This document shows positions 53,612 through 60,879 of a stretch of DNA of 64,000 nt, in pieces. Made by a program: the position numbers and the translations under genes. Each line of letters starts with the position of its first letter. Position 1 is the stretch's first letter. This stretch comes from Aquisphaera giovannonii (GTDB lineage: Bacteria > Planctomycetota > Planctomycetia > Isosphaerales > Isosphaeraceae), in contig NZ_CP042997.1 in NCBI RefSeq assembly GCF_008087625.1, positions 1,860,001-1,924,000 on the forward strand. The letters are read 5' to 3'. Below the pieces are notes generated by a model that had not been told where the DNA came from, ran no database searches, and saw only the letters and a list, made by a program, of their open reading frames with translations.

Positions 53612-54277
53612 ATGCTTTGCCCGTATTGTTTGAAGGTGATTCACTTCAGGCCGTATGACCTACTCCCTGTCAACCCTCCTGTGCCTGAGGTCAAGGGCCT
53701 CGGGGCTTTCGGGGTCGGGGCTTGCCCTTCGTGCGGCGGGACGATCTTGATCACGTCGCATCTATTGCCGGCTAAACGGGGCGTTGAGCCCACCGACGAG
53801 GAATACTCCGGTGCGATAATTTGGCCGCGCAGGAGGGCGCGAAAACCGATCCCCCCGGAAGTGCCTCATGGTTTTGCCGGGGAGTATTCACAAGCAGTCG
53901 CGATCCTCGAAGACAGTCCGATGGCGAGCGCGGCGCTGAGCAGACGGATCATCCAACGCGTTCTCCGCGAAGTTCACGGCGTTTCAATGCCGAATCTTCA
54001 ACAAGAGATCGACGAATTCATCCGATCCAAGAGACCACCCGCTTATCTCGAGAACGCGTTGCATGCCGCACGCCAGGTTGGCAACCTGGCCGCACATCCC
54101 ACGAGGGAAATTGCCACGGGCGAGATCATGGAGGTCGAGCCCGGCGAGGCGGAATGGCTCATCGAGGTGGTGGAGTTGCTGTTTGACTTCTCGTTCGTTC
54201 AGCCGGAGCAGCTCACGCAACGCAAGGCCGCCCTCAACGCCAGGCTAGCAGCCGCCGGGAAAAACCCCATCCCCTGA
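53612..54277 (+). CDS. DUF4145-type protein with N-terminal zinc ribbon
   Basis: The protein has 221 residues from ATG 53612 (weak SD; start uncertain). CPYC and CPSC (residues 3-6 and about 44-47) form a zinc-ribbon pair. The C-terminal domain has SRRIIQRVLREVHGVSMPNL, followed by LQQEIDEFIRS and ARQVGNLAAHPTREIATGEI, the DUF4145 pattern (helical, often appended to restriction-modification or defence proteins). The function of DUF4145 is unknown. It follows the PIN-like gene by 266 bp; codon use is also less G+C-biased than the core. Confidence 0.75.
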   Translation: MLCPYCLKVIHFRPYDLLPVNPPVPEVKGLGAFGVGACPSCGGTILITSHLLPAKRGVEPTDEEYSGAIIWPRRRARKPIPPEVPHGFAGEYSQAVAILEDSPMASAALSRRIIQRVLREVHGVSMPNLQQEIDEFIRSKRPPAYLENALHAARQVGNLAAHPTREIATGEIMEVEPGEAEWLIEVVELLFDFSFVQPEQLTQRKAALNARLAAAGKNPIP

Positions 54278-54321
54278 GCTGCGAACCGCTTTAGCTCCGT
54301 GCAAGCCGTCAGAGGAAAATG

Positions 54322-54347
54322 AAAAACCCCGGCCGCTTGGACCGGGG
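54322..54347 (-). terminator. Rho-independent terminator
   Basis: On the minus strand, CCCCGG and CCGGGG (54347-54342 and 54332-54327) enclose a 9-nt loop and are followed directly by TTTTT (54326-54322). It sits 35 bp after the stop of the minus-strand gene at 54382, in the right orientation. Confidence 0.8.
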
Positions 54348-54381
54348 CTGGCTTGGGGATGTTGATCGGGACGTCCGGCCG

Positions 54382-54801
54382 TCACTCCCTCGAGAGCGTG
54401 ACGATGTACCCAGGGCCATGGCACTTCGGGCAGTACGAAGCGTCGGGCTCCTTGCCGGTCCCGCTGCACCTCGGGCAGATCGCCCACCGCTCGGGGTACT
54501 GAATCCTCAGTGCCTCCCAGAGTTTCAACGCGAGCGGGCCGCCCAGTCCGAGATCGCGGGTCCGCCTCACGGACTCCTCGCGGCCGCCCTTGAGCCTGGC
54601 GAGATGCTCACGGACGGCGTAGTAGAGCCTGGCGTCGCCGTCGAACGCGACGTGATTCCCGACCTTGACCGGCGTCGGGCGCGGCCCTTCGAGCTGATCG
54701 AGCCATGCCTGCGCGGTCTGACTGTTGGCGAGCTCCGGCCGAAGGCGGACGCCCGGGATGCCCGGCGGGGACTCAATATGCTTGCTCGTTGTGATGAGCA
54801 C
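54382..54801 (-). CDS. Hypothetical protein with DnaJ-like zinc ribbon
   Basis: The protein has 139 residues from ATG 54801. The body is helical (AQAWLDQLEGPRPTPVKVGN; YYAVREHLARLKGG). The C-terminal CPRCSGTGKEPDASYCPKCH and GPGYI motif is a CxxCxGxG-type ribbon as in DnaJ zinc fingers, which could bind zinc and unfolded protein or nucleic acid. Its start overlaps the upstream gene's end by 29 bp, so the two are probably an operon ended by the terminator at 54322-54347. No known family beyond the ribbon. Confidence 0.65.
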   Translation of the reverse strand: MLITTSKHIESPPGIPGVRLRPELANSQTAQAWLDQLEGPRPTPVKVGNHVAFDGDARLYYAVREHLARLKGGREESVRRTRDLGLGGPLALKLWEALRIQYPERWAICPRCSGTGKEPDASYCPKCHGPGYIVTLSRE

Positions 54802-55105
54802 GGCGCCTGGTCGGCGCGTCTAACGTCTGTGGAGGGCGATCCCCCGGGTCGGAGTCGTCGGACTTGGTCGATTCGGCCAGGAGCAGGAACCCGTCCAAGG
54901 CCTCGGCAGCCAGCCGAAGCTGCCGCTCGCGACGCCCTTCGACCGGCCCGCGCTCGCCGGCGGGTCCGAATAGGTGCTTGAAGACCGCGGCGGCCCCCCG
55001 ATCGTTCGGGCCTTCAGGGGTCTCCACCTCCCAGGTGCCGTCGTCGTACAGCTGGGCCGTGATATCCACGGATGATACCGTCCCGACAAGTTTCTTCATC
55101 GACAT
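54773..55105 (-). CDS. Hypothetical protein, first gene of a two-gene unit
   Basis: The protein has 110 residues from ATG 55105 (ATG 55099 also possible, both after a G-run). The N-terminal half MKKLVGTVSSVDITAQLYDD then TWEVETPEGP looks like a small beta domain, followed by RERQLRLAAEALDGFLLLAE, a helix, and a charged tail. It overlaps the next gene (54382-54801) by 29 bp. Function unknown. The pair is convergent with the DUF4145 gene. Confidence 0.55.
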   Translation of the reverse strand: MSMKKLVGTVSSVDITAQLYDDGTWEVETPEGPNDRGAAAVFKHLFGPAGERGPVEGRRERQLRLAAEALDGFLLLAESTKSDDSDPGDRPPQTLDAPTRRRAHHNEQAY

Positions 55106-55541
55106 GGCCCCCTGCGGAATCCTATGCCGCGTCGTGGATACGCGGGATTAGATGCACCGAGTTTCGGCCCCGAACAGGAAGTCGCGGTGCCGCCGGGTAT
55201 CGCGACACAACGGAGTAGCCGGCACCGATACCTTGAGCGCATTCGAGAGCCTAATTCGGCCGACATACCCATCATTAAAAAACTTCAATCCTGATCAAGG
55301 CTACAACCTGGGCTTGCATTGCCTTATTGGGCTGTCAAAGATTTAGACCAAGGACGCCATCATAGTTGATGCCTTGCCTGCATGCAAGGTGACATGGTTT
55401 GCGAGGCCTGAAGTAGTCCGTCTCTGGAGTTCCCTCTATTCCCAGCCAGCCAAATCAAGAGACGCGACGCCGCCCCGAAGGTCCTGCCGCCTCGAGATCG
55501 CGATGCCGCACCGCCAGATTGACACCATCCGGAGTACGCCG
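55106..55541. other. A+T-richer intergenic region upstream of the broken sigma gene
   Basis: The 436 bp between divergent genes have lower G+C than the neighbours, especially 55260-55350. A near-perfect palindrome (CCTTGC-6 nt-GCAAGG, 55372-55389) lies 150 bp upstream of the sigma gene start and could be an operator. In-frame codons extend the sigma frame upstream but without motifs. Confidence 0.4.
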
Positions 55542-56414
55542 ATGTACCGCCTAGGGACGAAGACCGTCGTCGATCCAGGACGCATCTACGGCCGCGACAT
55601 GAGGCGGCACGAACTCCTGTCCGCCGAGGAGGAACGCCGGCTCGCCCAGGCCGCCCGCCGCGGCGACCGGGCAGCGAGGGCGCGGCTGATCCAGGCCAAC
55701 ATCCGGCTGGTGGCCAAGATCGCAGGCGAGTTCCGCGGCCGGGGCATGGACTACGATGACCTCGTCTGCGAGGGCAACGTCGGGCTGACGCGGGCCGCGG
55801 ACCGCTTCGACTCCGACCGGGGATGCCGTTTCGCCACCTACGCCAAGCACTGGATCACGGAAGCCATCCGGGCCGCGCTCAGGAACACGGCGACTACGAT
55901 TCGATTGCCCGTCCACATCTACGGCCTGCTCGCGAAGTGTCGGAGAGTCGAGCGGTCCCTCTTCCGCGATCGCGGCCGGATGCCGGGCCTCGACGAGGTG
56001 GCCACGCACCTCGGGCTCAGCGAGACCCAGGTAGGCATGGTGGAGGCGGCGCGGCGGGCAAGACGGATAAAGCTCGAGAGCGGCCTCGGCGATGACGGCG
56101 GCCCCTGGTCGCCCGAGGAAGCGGTGGACGGCACAGGGGCCCCTGAAAGCGACCTGGAGCGGGCCGACGAGCGGGAAGAGGTCCTGCGGCGGATGGGCCT
56201 CCTGAACGACCGGGAGCGAATGGTGGTGACGCTGAGGTTCGGGCTGGAGGGCCACGCCCCGCAGACGCTCGCGGAGATCGGCCGGCGGATGTGAGTGACC
56301 CGGGACTGGGTCCGCAAGATCGAGGCCCGCGCCGTCCGCAAGCTGGTGCTCGCCACGTCGGTGACCGGCCCGGAACGCCCGCCGGTGTCGCTGGCCGGTA
56401 GCCACTCCGCCTGA
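55542..56414 (+). pseudogene. Sigma-70 family sigma factor broken by an in-frame TGA in region 4.2
   Basis: From ATG 55542 (GGAG 7 nt upstream; ATG 55503 is an alternative) the frame encodes 250 residues. They include region 1.2/2 (RIYGRDMRRHELLSAEEERR; ARLIQANIRLVAKIAGEFRG; FATYAKHWITEAIRAAL), region 3 and the start of region 4 (NDRERMVVTLRFGLEGHAPQ; AEIGRRM). A TGA at 56292-56294 then interrupts the DNA-recognition helix; in the same frame the sequence continues VTRDWVRKIEARAVRKL, the expected remainder, to a TGA at 56412-56414. One G-to-T change (GGA to TGA) explains it. A product ending at 250 residues would lack -35 recognition. Confidence 0.85.
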
Positions 56415-56586
56415 CCGCCCGGGGCCACCCAGGTCGGCGTGGCGTCCCTACGGTGGCTCGTCGCTACCGTCCGTGCCGACCTCATCGTCCGAGTCGAGGC
56501 GCCGGGCCCGCCGACGGGCATCGCGGGGGGAGTGGCGACAGGACGGCCGATAGACCCACCACTACATGAGGGCCGGAGGAGAGCGC

Positions 56587-56859
56587 ATGGCTCCGAAGCT
56601 GCGCCAGATCATCGGGCTCGCTGTCCGTATCGCAGCGTCTCGTGCCTCGGGCCTGCCCACCGATGGCACCGCCCCGGGCTGGCCGGGGTTCCGCGAGGAG
56701 GAGTGGACCCGGCTGTCGAAGGCCGGCAGCCAGCCCGGCTCGGCGGATGCGATATTCGTCGAGGCCTTGGCACGCCACGCTTACGAGGTACGCGTAGGCA
56801 GGGGGCGAACCGGAGAAAGCGTCGCCCGTAATGCTCGTCTCGCCGGGACTCTTACATGA
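56587..56859 (+). CDS. Small hypothetical protein
   Basis: The protein has 90 residues from ATG 56587, preceded by a strong GGAGGAGA. It has an N-terminal segment MAPKLRQIIGLAVRIAASRA, then PGWPGFREEEWTRLSKAGSQ with two tryptophans, and DAIFVEALARHAYEVRVGRG. It is probably soluble, basic and helical. It is the first of four small plus-strand genes (56.6-58.3 kb), each with its own strong SD. Function unknown; likely cargo of the accessory region. Confidence 0.55.
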   Translation: MAPKLRQIIGLAVRIAASRASGLPTDGTAPGWPGFREEEWTRLSKAGSQPGSADAIFVEALARHAYEVRVGRGRTGESVARNARLAGTLT

Positions 56860-57058
56860 GTGCGGCATTTAATTCATGCATGATTGATCGCAGGCAGAAT
56901 TTCTGACAATCAACCTGCAATTGCACCATGGTGACCTATGGTGCTCTCATCGGGCCATGGAGCAGGGGCCCGGAGAGGCCATGTGCCCGGGAGCATCATC
57001 CCGTCAGGCCTCGACCATGACACCGCCGTCGACCACACCGCCGTAGAGAGGAAGCCTC

Positions 57059-57397
57059 ATGCCACCTTTCCTCGCCCCCGCGCGCGATGCCGCCGAAGGC
57101 CGAGAGCTCGCCCCCGCCCCTTCCGCCGGAGAGACCGACCAGATGCCCCCCTCGGCCTTCCACGACCAGCTTGCCCGCGACCAAGCCAATCGCGCCGGCC
57201 GGGCCCGCGACGCCGGCGCCCGCAGGAGGTCCATCGATCCGACCACCTGCGATAGCGACTACTCGGCCGCCGAGACGGAGTTCATGCAGGCCATGGCGGA
57301 ATACAAGGAGCGGAGCGGCCGGATGTTCCCGACCTGGAGCGAGGTGCTGGAGGTCCTCCAGGGCCTGGGATACGCGAAGGTCGAGCTGCCGGCGTGA
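57059..57397 (+). CDS. Small planctomycete-type hypothetical protein
   Basis: The protein has 112 residues from ATG 57059 with GAGG upstream. The first half is disordered and Ala/Arg-rich; the C-terminal part [20 protein letters not shown] continuing [20 protein letters not shown] looks conserved: an acidic/aromatic helix followed by a TWSEVLEVL segment. I have seen this kind of tail in planctomycete genes near sigma factors and other small proteins, but no function is known. Confidence 0.6.
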   Translation: MPPFLAPARDAAEGRELAPAPSAGETDQMPPSAFHDQLARDQANRAGRARDAGARRRSIDPTTCDSDYSAAETEFMQAMAEYKERSGRMFPTWSEVLEVLQGLGYAKVELPA

Positions 57398-57474
57398 ATC
57401 AGTCCCCCGATCCACACACATCTCGAGGACTGCCGAGGCCGTGACGTAGCGGCCTCGGTTGCAGGAGGAAGCCG

Positions 57475-57708
57475 ATGTCGGCGAAGTCGCAAGTCGAAGT
57501 GGTCCTGTCCGACGATCTTTGGAAGTCCCTTGGCCGCCGGGCCCGGGAGCTGGGGGTGCCGCTGGAGCTGCTGGCTGCCGGCCTGGTCTGCGACACGATC
57601 CAGGCGGCCGCGGAGCCCAGCCCCGGCCGGCGGAGGGGTGATGCTCCGTCGCGCGTCCGACGGCCCCGTACCGAATCGCATCGCCCCGCCAGGACGGTCC
57701 GGCACTGA
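57475..57708 (+). CDS. Small protein with ribbon-helix-helix-like N-terminus
   Basis: The protein has 77 residues from ATG 57475 with AGGAGG 7 nt upstream. The first 40 residues (QVEVVLSDDLWKSLGRRARE then LGVPLELLAAGLV) are strand-helix-helix like small DNA-binding CopG/Arc-type folds, but no family match is claimed. The rest is Arg/Pro-rich. It lies 77 bp after the previous small gene. Confidence 0.5.
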   Translation: MSAKSQVEVVLSDDLWKSLGRRARELGVPLELLAAGLVCDTIQAAAEPSPGRRRGDAPSRVRRPRTESHRPARTVRH

Positions 57709-57858
57709 CCCGCGGAGTCCGGTCTCGCGGCAGCCGGCGGCCTCGTGATCATCGTCGGAGTCGACGGGGCCCCGCATGGTGACCTGCTGGCCGTTATTCT
57801 CCTCATGAGTCGGGCCAGCCGATCCGACGTCCTATGTTCTACGTGGAGATACGCCACC

Positions 57859-58263
57859 ATGACCCAGGCCACCAAGGAGGCCCCCATGACCGAGGGACAG
57901 GCGCCCGCCGCGAATCCCCAGCCCGAAGTCGTCGTCGACGACTCCGCCGCCACGCCGAGCTACGCGAACTTCTGCCGCGTCACGGCGACGCCCGAGGAGG
58001 TCGTCCTCGACTTCGGGCTCAACCCCCAGCCCTATGCCACCGGCCGGCAGGACGTGAAGGCCGCCCAGCGGATCGTGATGAGCTACTTCACCGTCAAGCG
58101 GCTCGCCATGGTCCTCGGCGCGTCGTTGCAGCAGCATGAGAAGGCGTTCGGCGTCCTCGAGCTGGACATCAACCGTCGCGCAAGTGCTACCGTCCCGCCG
58201 GTGCCCCCGGCCGGGCCCGTGGTCCACTCGTCCCCGCCGGAGGTCATCAAGCTGGACCGCTGA
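57859..58263 (+). CDS. DUF3467-family protein
   Basis: The protein has 134 residues from ATG 57859 (GGAG upstream; ATG 57886 with AGGAGG is an alternative). The DUF3467 core is seen as SYANFCRVTATPEEVVLDFG, NPQPYATGRQDVKAAQRIVM, YFTVKRLAMVLGASLQQHEK and AFGVLELDINRRA. Function of the family is unknown; members are small and widespread in bacteria, often near regulators. It is followed by a strong terminator at 58289-58317 and closes the run of small plus-strand genes. Confidence 0.85.
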   Translation: MTQATKEAPMTEGQAPAANPQPEVVVDDSAATPSYANFCRVTATPEEVVLDFGLNPQPYATGRQDVKAAQRIVMSYFTVKRLAMVLGASLQQHEKAFGVLELDINRRASATVPPVPPAGPVVHSSPPEVIKLDR

Positions 58264-58288
58264 GCCCGCCCGTATCCGTCGGTATGAC

Positions 58289-58317
58289 AACCCCGGCCGA
58301 ACAAGCCGGGGTTTTTT
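58289..58317 (+). terminator. Rho-independent terminator after the DUF3467 gene
   Basis: CCCCGGC (58291-58297), a 7-nt loop and GCCGGGG (58305-58311), followed by TTTTTT (58312-58317). It lies 28 bp after the stop of the DUF3467 gene and is one of the clearest terminators in the window. Confidence 0.9.
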
Positions 58318-58478
58318 CGTGCAGCCGGATGCTCCCCCGGTTGACCGACGTGCTGCCCGCGGGACGACCGGGGCCGGGATTGCAGCTCGATGGACGAATC
58401 GCCCCGATGCGGGGCAGCCTCGCCAAGTGATCTCGTCGTGGAGTAGGATCGGGCCGCCCCGGAGGTCACGGCTCGTCG

Positions 58479-58673
58479 TCACCGGAACGCGGCAAACCAG
58501 CCTGGGGAACACGACTCGCACCGCCACGGGTCGACGTCCAGGAGGATGGCCCGGATGAGTGGGCTCCGCGACAGCATCCGGAGCAGCCACGGGGAACGCG
58601 GATGCTCCCAGCGGCCGTCGCGTCGATGCCATGTGCTCCTTCCGCACGAGGCGCAATTGAGGTAGCTAAGCAT
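58479..58673 (-). CDS. Small zinc-ribbon-like protein
   Basis: The protein has 64 residues from ATG 58673. Two CxxC pairs are present (NCASCGR near residue 8 and CESCSPGW near residue 53), suggesting zinc binding, with a helical middle (WLLRMLSRSPLIRAILLDVD). An AGGAG lies about 13 nt upstream of the start, a little far. It may be a small regulatory or nucleic-acid-binding protein. Function unknown. Confidence 0.45.
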   Translation of the reverse strand: MLSYLNCASCGRSTWHRRDGRWEHPRSPWLLRMLSRSPLIRAILLDVDPWRCESCSPGWFAAFR

Positions 58674-58983
58674 TGTTGGTTGGTTCTCCTGTCAGCGAAC
58701 TGCTGCGTCCGCGGCAAGGCTCCCGGGCTCGGCTCCTTCGGCGGGCCACGGGGAGTTGTCGGGCTAGAGATCCATTCGGGGCAGTGCCCCAAGACAACGA
58801 TAGCTCGCACTCAATCGTTCGTCGAAGCATCACTGCAAGTGCTGCTGGTACGTCGAGCGGAGTGCGGTCTGGATTTTCGCCGTCCTCTACGTCCACCACC
58901 TGTACGCGACCGAGCCGGGCTCCGGCAACCTGCACGCGGTCGTCCGCCGGCTGGCGTCGTGGTGGCCATCCTGAAGGACGCGG
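58674..58983. other. Gap without a supported gene
   Basis: These 310 bp have short open frames on both strands with no motif, likely non-coding or decayed sequence between the DUF3467 cluster and the insertion-sequence nest. Confidence 0.3.
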
Positions 58984-59298
58984 TCACCACCGGGGCCTGC
59001 GTCCCGCCACTGCGTGCTCGACGGCGAGCCGGACGAGCTCCAGGTCGTACCCGCGGCCTGGGCGGATGAGCTTGCGGGCGACGGCCTCCACGATCTCCTC
59101 GGCCTGGCCCTCGACGTAGCGGGCGAAGTCCCGCCCCCAGGCTGACGTGTCCGTCGCACTTCGAGCGGACGACTCGCTGGTGCGTACGACGCTGCGATGG
59201 TGGGCGAGCGGGGTGGACGTCGTCGCGAGGGAGGCCTGGCCGAGGGTGGCGCCGTAGCTGCTAGCGGCCGGCGTCCCCCGCCGCGACGGGACGTCCAA
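58984..59298 (-). CDS. Uncertain small hypothetical protein
   Basis: A frame of 104 residues beginning with TTG; the second half is the most protein-like part (WGRDFARYVEGQAEEIVEAV then RKLIRPGRGYDLELVRLAVE). The real start may be internal. It is directly downstream (minus strand) of a short gene fragment at 59309-59406 cut by the IS701 element. No domain known. Confidence 0.35.
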   Translation of the reverse strand: MDVPSRRGTPAASSYGATLGQASLATTSTPLAHHRSVVRTSESSARSATDTSAWGRDFARYVEGQAEEIVEAVARKLIRPGRGYDLELVRLAVEHAVAGRRPRW

Positions 59299-59308
59299 CC
59301 GCGACTCG

Positions 59309-59406
59309 CTAGTATCGCTCTATCGGCCTGGAAAGGAGTTTCCGCCTCTGTCGTGGGCTCGTCTTCTCGGGGTCCTCGGGGGTGATGAGGCGGCACAGCC
59401 CCTTGC
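59309..59406 (-). pseudogene. C-terminal gene fragment interrupted by the IS701 element
   Basis: From 59406 to a TAG at 59309-59311, one minus-strand frame reads KGLCRLITPEDPEKTSPRQR followed by RKLLSRPIERY, with protein-like composition. Its 5' continuation is replaced by the IS701 element at 59411. It appears to be the tail of a gene split by the insertion; the other part would lie beyond the IS nest. Confidence 0.35.
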
Positions 59407-59495
59407 TTAGTACTACTCCGTTTGAACTTCCAACATTCGATTCCAGCGGTGAGCACACGGGTTGCAATATGTACAGTCCGGTCGGGCCCGCGGCC

Positions 59496-60830
59496 TCAGC
59501 AACCGCTGCAAGGCGCGACGGATCGCTGGGAGGGTGATCGTCGGCTCGGTATCCCCTTTTTTCCCGGCTTTGCCGGGTCCCGCTTCGCTCGCAACTGTTC
59601 CAGCGCCAGGAACCCGTAGGCCAGCATCACCAGGCAGACGTGGTGGTGGAATCCACGCCACGAGCGGCCCTCGAATTGGTCCAGGCCCAGCTCTTCCTTC
59701 ATCTGTTGATAACCCTGCTCCACCGGCCAGCGGCTCTTCCACAGCCGCACGGCCCGCAGCCGCGTCGTCCCCGGCGGCAGGTTGCTGAAGGCGTATCTCA
59801 GCTTGCCGTCGGCCTGGCGCTCGATCAACAACCAGATCGGCTCGTCCCCGGCGCACGCGCCCCTGGCCCAGCCACCGCCGGGCCAGATTCGCAGCCAGGC
59901 GAAGTGGCCCGACAACTTCCCCTTCGTCCCCTCGCGCCAGGTCACCTTCCGCAGGCGCGTCTGGGCGGCCAACACTTTCAGGCTCACCGGCCGAGCCGCG
60001 CCCTCCGCCAGCCGGGGCCGCGTGCGCGGCCGGCCGCCGGCCCCTGCGGGCCTCTCGTCCGGCCCCGGGACTTCCCACTTCGGCTCTTCGGTGAAGACGA
60101 CCATCTCGTCGGTCACCCCGACGATGTACTTCAGTCCGCGCGCGGCCAGCCCCGTACGGAACTCCTCCGAGACCCCATAGCCGGCGTCGGCGAACGCGAG
60201 CCACCCCGGCAGCCCCTCGCCGCGCACCGTGTCGAGCAACTCCAGGGCGATCGAGCCCTTGGCCTTCGCCTGGCGGAAGGCCAAGGGCACGCCCGCCTCG
60301 TCCAACCGCTTCTTGTCTTCGACCCACCGCTCGGGCAGGAACAGCCGCATCGCCAGCGGGTAATGGCCCGTGGGGCTGACGTAGTGCACCGACGGGGCGA
60401 CCTGGCAGTTGGCTTTCTTGCCCAGGGCGCCGCAGTACTGCCGCTGGACGCCGGCCGAATGTTTCCCCTGCTTGAGGAAGCTGGTGTCGTCGAACACGAA
60501 GATCCCTTCGGGGCTGGCGAAGGTCTCGGCCATGTGCCGGCGGTACCGGCTGGCCAGCGCCTGGTCGTCCCAGGGGCTCTGGTTGATGAACTGCTGCAGC
60601 GCCTGCTCGGGGTCCCTGGAGTTCAGGCCGTGAGGGAGTTGGACGCGCCCGGAGAGGGGCTCGATGCTCTTGCGCTCGCCGTCGTGGAGCAACCCCTGGA
60701 GGTAGACGCCGCTCCAGAGGGCCTGCTTCTTGTGGGAGAAGTCGTCGCGGAAGACGGCGGCATAATCCTCGAGCCGGTCGAGGACTTCCGGCGTCAGTTC
60801 GGGGGTGTAGGTCTTGGTCATAATGATCAT
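59496..60830 (-). CDS. IS701-family transposase
   Basis: The protein has 444 residues from ATG 60830. IS701-type features: FVFDDTSFLKQGKHSAGVQR (DDE Asp region), WLAFADAGYGVSEEFRTGLA (second Asp), and LWKSRWPVEQGYQQMKEELG (catalytic Glu). The ends of the reading frame do not fit the family: after PGKKG the frame reads IPSRRSPSQRSVAPCSGC, but the -1 frame encodes PTITLPAIRRALQRLLRPRA, followed by RPDCTYC, the expected C-terminus. A slippery heptamer A_AAA_AAG lies at the crossover (59556-59562). The fused product would have about 472 residues and stop at 59413. Confidence 0.93.
   Translation of the reverse strand: MIIMTKTYTPELTPEVLDRLEDYAAVFRDDFSHKKQALWSGVYLQGLLHDGERKSIEPLSGRVQLPHGLNSRDPEQALQQFINQSPWDDQALASRYRRHMAETFASPEGIFVFDDTSFLKQGKHSAGVQRQYCGALGKKANCQVAPSVHYVSPTGHYPLAMRLFLPERWVEDKKRLDEAGVPLAFRQAKAKGSIALELLDTVRGEGLPGWLAFADAGYGVSEEFRTGLAARGLKYIVGVTDEMVVFTEEPKWEVPGPDERPAGAGGRPRTRPRLAEGAARPVSLKVLAAQTRLRKVTWREGTKGKLSGHFAWLRIWPGGGWARGACAGDEPIWLLIERQADGKLRYAFSNLPPGTTRLRAVRLWKSRWPVEQGYQQMKEELGLDQFEGRSWRGFHHHVCLVMLAYGFLALEQLRAKRDPAKPGKKGIPSRRSPSQRSVAPCSGC
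59556..59562 (-). other. Slippery heptamer A_AAA_AAG, candidate -1 frameshift site
   Basis: On the minus strand, frame 0 reads GGA AAA AAG GGG; a -1 slip gives AAA AAA GGG GAT ACC. A CCCGGC-AAA-GCCGGG stem-loop lies just upstream. Transcript slippage on the six A's would give the same product, so this site may work at either level. Confidence 0.6.
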
Positions 60831-60879
60831 ACGAACAATGCCGCCCGGCGGTTCGTAGGATTCAACGGAGTAGTATTAG

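Larger units (their letters stand above)
59411..60875 (-). mobile_element. Complete IS701-family insertion sequence, 1465 bp, TTAG target duplication
   Basis: Ends read TACTACTCCGTT on both sides in inverted orientation (59411-59422 and the complement of 60864-60875); beyond these the ends diverge but keep similar strings. TTAG at 59407-59410 and 60876-60879 forms the 4-bp target duplication typical of IS701 (YTAR). The single gene (59496-60830, minus strand) is intact, with a probable -1 frameshift to 59413. The element abuts the ISAzo13-family element at 60880, so it inserted next to that element's left end. Confidence 0.9.

Noticed and set aside
56292-56294. TGA in the sigma gene read as selenocysteine
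   Set aside because: The site lies at a Gly of the helix-turn-helix with no selenocysteine context or visible SECIS stem; a point mutation is simpler.
59563-59577. Short GC hairpin at the IS701 transposase 3' region as a terminator
   Set aside because: On the coding strand it is followed by A's, not U's, and it lies inside the reading frame.
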